DNA of 64,000 nucleotides from JBJXHG01 sp046160865 (GTDB lineage Bacteria; Planctomycetota; UBA1135; GCA-002686595): assembly GCA_046160865.1 (NCBI GenBank), contig JBJXHG010000181.1, positions 1 to 64,000 of the forward strand, read 5' to 3'. Shown here in pieces: positions 17,616-24,894 of the stretch. The notes beneath the pieces are model-generated. The model worked only from the letters and a program-made list of their open reading frames with translations, made no database searches and was not told the DNA's origin. How positions within the stretch are numbered: the stretch's first letter is position 1; each line of letters opens with the position of its first letter. The position numbers and the translations under genes are program-made.

Positions 17616-19442
17616 ATGAAGTGCTTCCTCGGCGCAGCGCTCGCATGCGCGGCCGCCGTCCTGCTTGCGGCGTGCAAGAGCGACGCGGCGTTCCAGAAGG
17701 AAGCGACCTGGCCGATTCCGAAGCACGGCGCCGTCGTCAGCGAACATCCGCTCGCGACTCGCGCCGGCCTCGACGTCCTGAATCGCGGCGGCAACGCCGC
17801 GGACGCGGCCGTCGCGACGGCGCTCGCGCTCGCGGTCGCGTACCCGCAAGCCGGCAATCTCGGCGGCGGGGGTTTTGCGCTGTTCGTCGCACACACGGGC
17901 GTTGCGAGCGCGATCGACTTCCGTGAAACGGCGCCGGCCGCGGCCGCGGTGGCGCGCTTTCTGGGCTCGAACGGCGAGCTCGTGAGCGCGCGCGCCGTGC
18001 GAGGTCCGCTGTCGGTCGCGGTCCCGGGCTCGCCGGCGGGTTTGTACGAGCTCTTTCGCGAGCACGGCTCGGGACGCTTCAGCCTGGCGGACCTCGCGCG
18101 TCCCGCGATCGAGCTCGCGACGCGCGGCTTCACGGTCGACGGCTGGCTCGCGCGCGACTTGAGCGACCTGAACGTGCGCGCGCGCATGAACTCGGCCGCG
18201 CTCGCGCTCTTCTACCCGGGCGGCAAGCCGCTCGCGGAAGGGGCGCTGCTGCGCCAACCGGAGCTCGCGACGACACTCGCGCTGTACGCGAACGCGGGAC
18301 CGTCGGCGTTCTATCGCGGTCGCATCGCCGATCTGGTCGTGGCCGAGCTCGCCGCGGCGCGCGTGCCGGAGTCGACGGAGACCGGCGCCGGTTGGATCAC
18401 GTCGAGCGACCTCGCGAGCTACCGCGCGATCCCGCGCACGCCGTTGCGCGGTTGGTTCCGTGGCATGGAGATCGTCGCGATGCCGCCGCCGAGCTCGGGC
18501 GGCGTGATGCTCCTGCAAGTGCTCGGCATGCTCGAGGGTCTGCCGCTCGACGCCGAGCGCGAGCACGCGCGCGCCGCACACGCGCTCGAGCCGAGCGAGC
18601 CGCGCGACGATCCGGGCTTGTCGGATCGCATGGTGCATTGGTGGATCGAGGCGCAGCGCCGTGCGTTCGCCGATCGTGCCGCGCACTTGGGCGATCCCGA
18701 TCTCGTGAACGTGCCGCTCACCGAGCTGCTCGCGCACGCGTGGATCGCCGAGCGCCGCGTGAGCATCGGCGAGGTTGCGGAGCCCGCCGTCGCGCCGTGG
18801 GCGCCGGTGCGCGAGAGCATGCAGACGACGCACTTGTCGGTGCTCGACGCGCAGGGCAACGCGGTCAGCCTCACGACGACGCTGAACTCGCGTTTCGGTA
18901 GCGGGATCCTGGTGCGTGGCGCGGGATTTCTGCTGAACAACGAGATCGACGACTTCGCGATCGCGCCGAACGCGCCGAATCAATTCGGGCTCGTCGGCGC
19001 CGCCGCGAATGCGTTGCAACCTGGCAAGCGCCCACTCTCGACCATGACGCCGACCGTCGTGCGCGACGGCGGGCACGCGAACACGACCGTCATCGGCAGC
19101 ATGGGGGGGCCGCGCATCCTGAGCAGCGTCGCGCAAGTCTTGCTGCGCATCTTCGTGCTCGAGGAGGTGCCCGAGCGCGCCATCCGCGCGCCGCGCTTCC
19201 ACCAACAGTGGAATCCGCTGCCGACGAGCTTCGAGCGCGGCTTCGATCCCGCGCTCGTCGCGGCGCTCGCGGGCCGGCGCGGCCATCCGGTCGACGAGTC
19301 GAGCGAGACGTTCGGCAGCGTGCAGCTCATCCATCTGGCCGAGCCTGGCGCTCAGCCCGCCGCGATCAGCGATCCGCGCCGCGGCGGTGCGGGTGCCGTG
19401 CAAGGCAAGCCGATGTCGACGCCCGCAGTGCCGCCGCCGTGA
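17616..19442 (+). CDS. Gamma-glutamyltransferase
   Basis: 608 residues with a lipoprotein signal (LLAAC lipobox at about residue 20), so anchored in the periplasm. It is synthesised as a precursor that self-cleaves before a Thr nucleophile; here the conserved TTHLSVLD places it at T404. Other family features are RGGNAADAAVATALALAV, the NLGGGGF segment, NSRFGSGI, FLLNNEIDDF and KRPLSTMTPT. It would hydrolyse glutathione and other gamma-glutamyl compounds or transfer the glutamyl group. Length and motif order are those of the normal family, with no truncation. Confidence 0.93.
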   Translation: MKCFLGAALACAAAVLLAACKSDAAFQKEATWPIPKHGAVVSEHPLATRAGLDVLNRGGNAADAAVATALALAVAYPQAGNLGGGGFALFVAHTGVASAIDFRETAPAAAAVARFLGSNGELVSARAVRGPLSVAVPGSPAGLYELFREHGSGRFSLADLARPAIELATRGFTVDGWLARDLSDLNVRARMNSAALALFYPGGKPLAEGALLRQPELATTLALYANAGPSAFYRGRIADLVVAELAAARVPESTETGAGWITSSDLASYRAIPRTPLRGWFRGMEIVAMPPPSSGGVMLLQVLGMLEGLPLDAEREHARAAHALEPSEPRDDPGLSDRMVHWWIEAQRRAFADRAAHLGDPDLVNVPLTELLAHAWIAERRVSIGEVAEPAVAPWAPVRESMQTTHLSVLDAQGNAVSLTTTLNSRFGSGILVRGAGFLLNNEIDDFAIAPNAPNQFGLVGAAANALQPGKRPLSTMTPTVVRDGGHANTTVIGSMGGPRILSSVAQVLLRIFVLEEVPERAIRAPRFHQQWNPLPTSFERGFDPALVAALAGRRGHPVDESSETFGSVQLIHLAEPGAQPAAISDPRRGGAGAVQGKPMSTPAVPPP

Positions 19443-19457
19443 TCGCTTCCGGCGCGG

Positions 19458-19952
19458 TCACTCGCCGCGCGCGTCGTGCGGCGTGACCGGCGGCGACGAC
19501 GCAGAGGGCGCGGCTTCGACGGCATCCGCGCTCTGCTGCGAGAGCATCCACAGCGAGACCGCGACGACGATCGCAGCCGCGAGAGCCCAGGCGAGCCTGC
19601 GTCCAGTTCGCGCGACCGGTTGGCGGACGCGCACGGGCTCGTTCGCGGCCGGCTCGGCACGCGGAGTCGCGCGCGGGGTCTTGGCCGGCGGTTCAGCGAC
19701 GATCCGCTCCGGCATCGGCTCCGGCGTCGGCGCCGCAGGCCGAGCATCCACCGCGGGCCGCGCATCCAACACGGGTCCGGCAACCGGGGCGTCTGCTCGG
19801 CGCGTGGCCTCGCGCGCGCGCGGCGCGGCCGGCATGCGCTCGATGCGCACCGTGCCGCCGCACTCGCGGCAGCGCGCTTGGTGCGCGGTGAAGGTCGGCG
19901 GGATCTTGAAGCTCGCGCTGCAGCGCGTGCACTGGCCGTTGCGATGGTCCAT
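19458..19952 (-). CDS. Zinc-ribbon membrane protein (MJ0042-like)
   Basis: 164 residues. The N-terminus holds two CxxC knuckles (C8/C11 in QCTRC and C28/C31 in CRECGG) spaced as in MJ0042-type zinc ribbons. A long Pro/Ala/Arg-rich linker leads to one transmembrane helix (RLAWALAAAIVVAVSLWML) and a short Ser/Pro tail. Related proteins occur widely in Myxococcota and Planctomycetota with unknown role; the ribbon would face the cytoplasm. The ORF continues upstream through the foldback repeat, but ATG 19952 gives the natural zinc-ribbon start. It converges with gamma-glutamyltransferase. Confidence 0.75.
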   Translation of the reverse strand: MDHRNGQCTRCSASFKIPPTFTAHQARCRECGGTVRIERMPAAPRAREATRRADAPVAGPVLDARPAVDARPAAPTPEPMPERIVAEPPAKTPRATPRAEPAANEPVRVRQPVARTGRRLAWALAAAIVVAVSLWMLSQQSADAVEAAPSASSPPVTPHDARGE

Positions 19953-20079
19953 GGAGAATCCAAGGCGAGGATAGCATGACGCAATGGAGCGGCAACGCGC
20001 TCCAGCCAAAGCTCCGCGCGCGAGGCGAGGAACCGCGCTCGCAAGCTCGCTACGGAAGCTGTGCGGGGTGCTGCGGGTC

Positions 20080-20242
20080 AGCAGCCAATGGTGAGCGTCC
20101 TCCGGCCCGAGCAGGGCCCGTTCGCGCCAGCCCGGCGTCGCTCGATCCTCGGCGAAGCTCCAAGCTTCGCCTGCGGTCGCGCTTCTTGCGCCGACGCAGA
20201 CGGGCCACTCTCGGGCTCGGAGCACTTTCACCACGGACTGCT
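20080..20242. repeat. Foldback repeat, family 1 copy E
   Basis: The left end AGCAGCCAATGGTGAG and right end CTTTCACCACGGACTGCT are inverted. The core CGATCCTCGGCGAAGCT is shared with copies A and D, here followed by its own complement AGCTTCGCC. The sequence just before it (CTCGCTACGGAAG) resembles a family 3 arm. The element ends 11 nt before the uvrB start codon, so it must be transcribed in, or contain the promoter for, the uvrB leader. The rest of 19953-20079 shows nothing else. Confidence 0.75.
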
Positions 20243-20253
20243 AGGATCCGCGG

Positions 20254-22326
20254 ATGCCCCGCGAAACTCCTGCTCGTCCGCCCGCCGCACCGGCGACGGG
20301 CGCCCGCTTCGAGCTCGCGTGCCCGTTCCAGCCGATGGGCAATCAGCCGGCCGCGATCGAGAGCTTGAGCCGAGGCCTGATCGAAGGCGCCCGCGCGCAG
20401 TGCCTGCTCGGCATCACGGGCTCGGGCAAGACGTTCACGATGGCCGCGACGATCGAGCGCGTGCAGCGACCGACGCTCGTGCTCTCGCCGAACAAGACGC
20501 TCGCCGCGCAGCTCTACTCGGAGTTCCTGTCGCTCTTCCCGAAGAACGCGGTCGAGTACTTCGTCAGCTACTACGACTACTACCAGCCCGAAGCGTACGT
20601 TCCGTCGAGCGACACGTTCATCGAAAAGGACGCGAGCCGCAACGAGAACATCGAGCGCTTGCGCAACAGCGCGACGCGCTCGCTGCTCGAGCGGCGCGAC
20701 GTGATCATCGTCGCGTCGGTGTCGTGCATCTACGGCCTCGGCAGCCCCGAAAACTACGCCTCGATGGCGATGCCGCTGTCCGTCGGCCAGACGATCGTGC
20801 GCGAGGACCTCTTGCGCAACCTGACGCGCATGCAGTACGCGCGCAACAACACCGACTTCCGCCGCGGGACGTTTCGCGCGCGCGGCGACGTGATCGAGAT
20901 CTTTCCGGCGTACGAGGACGACGTCGTGATTCGTGTCGAGATGTTCGGCGACGAGATCGAAGGCCTGTTGATGGTCAATCCGCTGCGCGGTGAGATCCAC
21001 AGCGAGGCCGCGAGCGTCACGATCTATCCCGCGACGCATTACGTGACGCCGCAAGAACGCCTCTTCAAGGCGATCGAAGGCATCGAGAGCGAGCTCGGCG
21101 AGCGGCTCGAGCAACTGCACGGGAACAAGAAGCTGCTCGAGGCGCAGCGCCTCGAGCAGCGCACGCGCCACGATCTCGAGATGCTGCGCACGATGGGCGT
21201 GTGCAATGGCATCGAGAACTACAGCCGCTACATGGACGGTCGCGCGGCGGGTGAAGCACCGTTCACGCTGCTCAATTACTTTCCGGAGGACTGGGTCGTG
21301 TTCATCGACGAGAGCCACGTGTCCGTGCCGCAGATCGGCGGCATGTACAAGGGCGATCGCTCGCGCAAGGAAACGCTCGTCGAGCACGGCTTCCGCTTGC
21401 CGAGCGCGTTGGACAACCGGCCGCTGCGTTTCGAGGAGTGGGAGAAGCTCGTGCAGCAAGTCGTGTTCGTGTCCGCGACGCCGGGCAGCTTCGAGCTCGG
21501 TCGATCGAAGGACCACATCGCCGAGCAGATCGTGCGCCCGACCGGTCTGCTCGATCCGGCGATCGACGTGCGGCCCGCGCGCACGCAAGTGGACGATCTG
21601 CTCGCCGAGATCCGCAAGACGGTCGCCGCCGGCTGGCGCGTGCTCGTCACGACGCTCACCAAGCGCTCGGCCGAGGAGCTCACGACGTACTACTCCGAGC
21701 TCGGCGTGCGCGTGCGCTACCTGCACTCCGAGATCGACGCGATCGAGCGCACGGCGATCTTGCGCGACCTGCGCCTCGGCGAGTTCGACGTGCTCGTCGG
21801 CATCAATCTCTTGCGCGAAGGCCTCGATCTGCCCGAAGTCGCGCTCGTCGCGATCCTCGACGCGGACAAGGAAGGCTTCCTGCGCTCGACGACGTCGTTG
21901 ATCCAGACGTGCGGGCGCGCGGCGCGCAACGTCGAAGGCCACGTGGTCCTCTACGCCGACCGCGTGACGGACTCGATGCGCCGCGCGATGGACGAGGTCG
22001 AGCGGCGGCGCACGGTGCAGCTCGCGTACAACGCGGAGCACGGCATCACGCCGCAGACGATCTTGAAGCCCGTGCGCGACAGCATCGAGGCCTTGTACGA
22101 GATGGACTACGTCGAGGTCGCGCCCATCGACGCGGCGGGTGGCAAGAAGCGCGGACAGAAGACCGGCGCTGGATCCCCCGAGACGTGGGATCCGGCGACG
22201 CTGCGCGGAGAGATCGCGAAGGTGCGCGCCGACATGCTCGCGGCCGCCGAGTCGTTGCGCTTCGAGGACGCGGCGCGCTTGCGCGACCGTCTGAAGGAAT
22301 TGGAGACGATCGAGCTGCGGTGGTGA
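20254..22326 (+). CDS. uvrB: Excinuclease ABC subunit UvrB
   Basis: 690 residues, full length. UvrB receives damaged DNA from UvrA, verifies the lesion and recruits UvrC. Visible: Walker A GITGSGKT (residues 53-60), the beta-hairpin region YYDYYQPEAYVP (about 107-118), Walker B FIDESHV, helicase motif V/VI region (GINLLREGLDLPEV, then QTCGRAARN), and a C-terminal UVR motif (about 655-685) for UvrC binding. It has a short extra N-terminal tail of about 18 residues. It sits immediately after a foldback repeat. uvrC is about 7 kb downstream on the same strand. Confidence 0.97.
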   Translation: MPRETPARPPAAPATGARFELACPFQPMGNQPAAIESLSRGLIEGARAQCLLGITGSGKTFTMAATIERVQRPTLVLSPNKTLAAQLYSEFLSLFPKNAVEYFVSYYDYYQPEAYVPSSDTFIEKDASRNENIERLRNSATRSLLERRDVIIVASVSCIYGLGSPENYASMAMPLSVGQTIVREDLLRNLTRMQYARNNTDFRRGTFRARGDVIEIFPAYEDDVVIRVEMFGDEIEGLLMVNPLRGEIHSEAASVTIYPATHYVTPQERLFKAIEGIESELGERLEQLHGNKKLLEAQRLEQRTRHDLEMLRTMGVCNGIENYSRYMDGRAAGEAPFTLLNYFPEDWVVFIDESHVSVPQIGGMYKGDRSRKETLVEHGFRLPSALDNRPLRFEEWEKLVQQVVFVSATPGSFELGRSKDHIAEQIVRPTGLLDPAIDVRPARTQVDDLLAEIRKTVAAGWRVLVTTLTKRSAEELTTYYSELGVRVRYLHSEIDAIERTAILRDLRLGEFDVLVGINLLREGLDLPEVALVAILDADKEGFLRSTTSLIQTCGRAARNVEGHVVLYADRVTDSMRRAMDEVERRRTVQLAYNAEHGITPQTILKPVRDSIEALYEMDYVEVAPIDAAGGKKRGQKTGAGSPETWDPATLRGEIAKVRADMLAAAESLRFEDAARLRDRLKELETIELRW

Positions 22327-22590
22327 GGGCGTCCCGTGCCGCGCGCGCGTTTGCCACCGCAATCACTACGGTTGCTTCGTTCGGCAACACGCGGATTTGG
22401 CGCGTGCACCAGGAATAGCGAATGCGAGACTCGACGACCAGCGGCGGTGATTCCTAAGAGTTCCGGATTGCATAACCGACACTCGAGCCGATGATGCGCT
22501 TCTGTGCGTGCCGCAACGACACGCGCACCTTCGCATTCGAAAGCGCTCGCGATGTGCGAACTTCCCGAGGTTCGAGCTCGGACGACACAA

Positions 22591-22797
22591 ATGAAGAAAC
22601 TCGCAACATCCGCTCTTGCGGTGGTTCTGATGGGGATTGGCAGTGTTCGTGCTGTCGATTATCAGTGCACGGCGACGAATGGATGTGATTACCGCGCTAA
22701 CGGTGGCGGAAGCATCACGCACGTACCGAAGGGCAGCATCGTTCCGACGGGGACGGGCCACGTCTTGCTCGGATCCCACTGGCAGAAAGTCGTCTAG
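22591..22797 (+). CDS. Small secreted protein, unknown
   Basis: 68 residues. ATG 22591 begins a textbook signal peptide (MKKLATSALAVVLMGIGSVRA), leaving a mature peptide of about 47 residues with two Cys (YQCTATNGCDYRANGGG) that could form one disulfide. No family recognised. The surrounding DNA is visibly less GC-rich than the rest of the window. The 264-bp gap upstream (22327-22590) holds no other gene I can support. A secreted/anchored CarboxypepD_reg protein follows in the same orientation, possibly co-transcribed. Confidence 0.6.
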   Translation: MKKLATSALAVVLMGIGSVRAVDYQCTATNGCDYRANGGGSITHVPKGSIVPTGTGHVLLGSHWQKVV

Positions 22798-22850
22798 ATC
22801 CAGGGACGGAGGTGCACGACTCTCGCGATCGCGCGCCTCCGCCGTGCCGC

Positions 22851-24584
22851 ATGCGAAATATCAAGACGCTTGCGTGGGGTTCGTCGATCGTTTGCGTGTT
22901 GCTGCTCATCGTCGGCTACTGGGCGTTCCGGGATGGCATCACGTCGCCCGCCGCGATCGAGCTCGCACGCGGTGTCTCGACGAATCCGACTGCGCCAGAG
23001 TCCGTGAGTTCGTCACCGGCCGGCGTGGCACGCACCGATACGTCGACTCGCGCGCCTGTCGCGCTCGCGGGATCCGATCCAAACAATTCGGTTCCAGCAT
23101 CGCGAGTGCCGAACGCGCAGACGGTTCTCGAGATCGAAGCCCGACTCGCTGGCGATGGTGCGATGCTCGCAGGTGCCTCGATCTACGTACGGGTGGATCA
23201 GGACGCGGCCACGGAGTCGGATTCGTTGCTCGCCGAGTCGGATGACACCGGGGCGGTCCGTGTGGTTTTGCCCGTGCTGCCTCAGACGACGCGGAGCGAG
23301 ATCGTGATCGTTGGACGCCGAGGGCCGCTCACGGGCACGGTTTCGATCGCCGACCTCTCGTTTGGCGAGACGCGCCGCGTCGTGGTCGAGCTCGCGCGCG
23401 GTGTCGAAGTTCCCGGACGAGTGACGGACGCGCTCACTGGCGCTGCGTTGTCTGGAGTTCGAGTGTGCGTGGAGACGTACGATCCGTCGGACGTGGTCGT
23501 CACGGACGGAAGCGGCCGATTCGTGCTCGAAGCCTTTCCGATCGGGGACGGCCACACATTGAAGTTTCGGCTCGACGGCTACGCACAGGAGCGAATGATG
23601 CTGAGCGTCGGCAAGGACGGCGGATGGTGGCAGCAGCCCGCGTCGTTCGAAGATCGAGATTCGAGTACCACGCAGGCGCGGCCCTGGCCGGCGACGCTCG
23701 AAGTACGGATGCAGCCCAGTCGCTCGATCGTCGGACAGGTCGTCGACGGCGCCATGAAGCCGATCAAAGGCGCGACGGTGTCGGCTCACGGCTACTACGA
23801 CATGGGCGACGGAGTCGCGTTCTCGGACGTCGAACATGCGAAGTCCGACGCGGACGGTGTGTTCCATCTCGCGCAGCTCCGCGGAGACGTCGTGCACATC
23901 GTCGACATCGACGCGGAAGGATTCGCGTCGGCGTGCATTCCCGTCGCTTGCGAATCGACAGGGCCACGGGATGTCGGAGTGGTCCGCCTCGACGTGGATC
24001 ATCGAATCGAGGGTGTTCTCATCGATTCCGAAGAGCGCCGTGTCGCGGGCGTCGTCGTAAGCGTGGCTGCCAAGGATTGGCACCCCGACCGTCGTTGGGA
24101 TCGAAGCTCGTGCATTCGTGACTTCGAGCGATCCATCGCGTTTCGAAGAGAGACGATCGCCGACGAGACTGGCTTTTTCCGTGTCGCCGGACTGCCGCCC
24201 GGCACCTACGTCGTCCGGGCGCGTTCGATCGACGGTCGCGAGCTCGACGAAGCAGGCTGGACGGTCGAGTCGCAACCGTCGAACGTCGAGCACACGCACG
24301 ATTTCCGAGCCACCGGCTCGTGGAGCCATCTGACCGGTCACGTCCTCGCGGACGGCATTGCTCTCGGCAGAGCGATCGTCGTCGTGAGCGGAACGTCGGT
24401 TGCCGCGCGCGTTCGAACGGACTCGAGTGGGGCATTCGCGCTGGGCGGTGTGATCGAGGGCCAGGAGTACGAGATGTGGGCGTTCGCGCTCGGTGGTGAT
24501 GGCTCACGGTTGCTGCACAGCTCGCGCATCGACGTCGTGGGCGGCACGGAGGACGTGCGATTGGAGCTCGTGACGGTCCAGTGA
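22851..24584 (+). CDS. Membrane-anchored CarboxypepD_reg-type repeat protein
   Basis: 577 residues from ATG 22851; GTG 22812 would add 13 residues. The ATG is preferred because it begins just before the membrane segment (TLAWGSSIVCVLLLIVGYWAF). The rest is a series of beta-sandwich domains of the carboxypeptidase-regulatory/transthyretin type, with the recurring signature 'G-V-x-A/D ... T-D-x-x-G-x-F' (GRVTDALTGAALSGVRVCV with TDGSGRFVLEAF; GQVVDGAMKPIKGATVSA with SDADGVFHLAQL; DETGFFRVAGLPPGTYVVRA). It is probably anchored in the inner membrane with domains outside, acting as a binding or structural scaffold. No enzyme domain is seen. Base composition is less GC-rich than its neighbours. Confidence 0.75.
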   Translation: MRNIKTLAWGSSIVCVLLLIVGYWAFRDGITSPAAIELARGVSTNPTAPESVSSSPAGVARTDTSTRAPVALAGSDPNNSVPASRVPNAQTVLEIEARLAGDGAMLAGASIYVRVDQDAATESDSLLAESDDTGAVRVVLPVLPQTTRSEIVIVGRRGPLTGTVSIADLSFGETRRVVVELARGVEVPGRVTDALTGAALSGVRVCVETYDPSDVVVTDGSGRFVLEAFPIGDGHTLKFRLDGYAQERMMLSVGKDGGWWQQPASFEDRDSSTTQARPWPATLEVRMQPSRSIVGQVVDGAMKPIKGATVSAHGYYDMGDGVAFSDVEHAKSDADGVFHLAQLRGDVVHIVDIDAEGFASACIPVACESTGPRDVGVVRLDVDHRIEGVLIDSEERRVAGVVVSVAAKDWHPDRRWDRSSCIRDFERSIAFRRETIADETGFFRVAGLPPGTYVVRARSIDGRELDEAGWTVESQPSNVEHTHDFRATGSWSHLTGHVLADGIALGRAIVVVSGTSVAARVRTDSSGAFALGGVIEGQEYEMWAFALGGDGSRLLHSSRIDVVGGTEDVRLELVTVQ

Positions 24585-24750
24585 TCGTCGCGGTGCGGCG
24601 AGACGCGTGCGCATTCACCGCGGACGGCCGCGAGCGCGTCGAGCGCCGATTCGCGGAACCACCGCGTGGCGGTCGGATGAATGACGCGAGTCCAACACGG
24701 CGCGGAGGGAGGTGAGGGCCGCAGGCGTCATGCGGCGGTACAGTCGGGCG

Positions 24751-24808
24751 TAGGCAGCTGACACGGGTCCCCGCCGTTTAATGCGCCCAGCGCGGAGGCG
24801 CTGGGCGC
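24751..24808. repeat. Right arm of family 2 repeat plus perfect hairpin
   Basis: ACGGGTCCCCGCCGTTTAAT matches the right arm of the copies at 12.5 and 51.5 kb, but no left arm was found upstream. It runs into a perfect 11-bp hairpin (GCGCCCAGCGC, loop GGAG, complement) at 24783-24808. It lies in the 310-bp gap before the sigma-fusion gene, about 87 nt from its start, and no other feature is evident in that gap. Confidence 0.6.
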
Positions 24809-24894
24809 GTGGCGCGCTGGGCGCAGGCCGCCGCGCCCGCACGATTCGAGAGAATCTGGGCGCAAGCTGAGGCGCGGCGGCATTCCTCACGCCC

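Noticed and set aside
20050..22362. Long minus-strand ORF (770 codons) opposite uvrB
   Set aside because: Its translation is Arg/His/Val-rich without domains, typical of antisense frames in GC-rich genes; uvrB on the plus strand is unambiguous.
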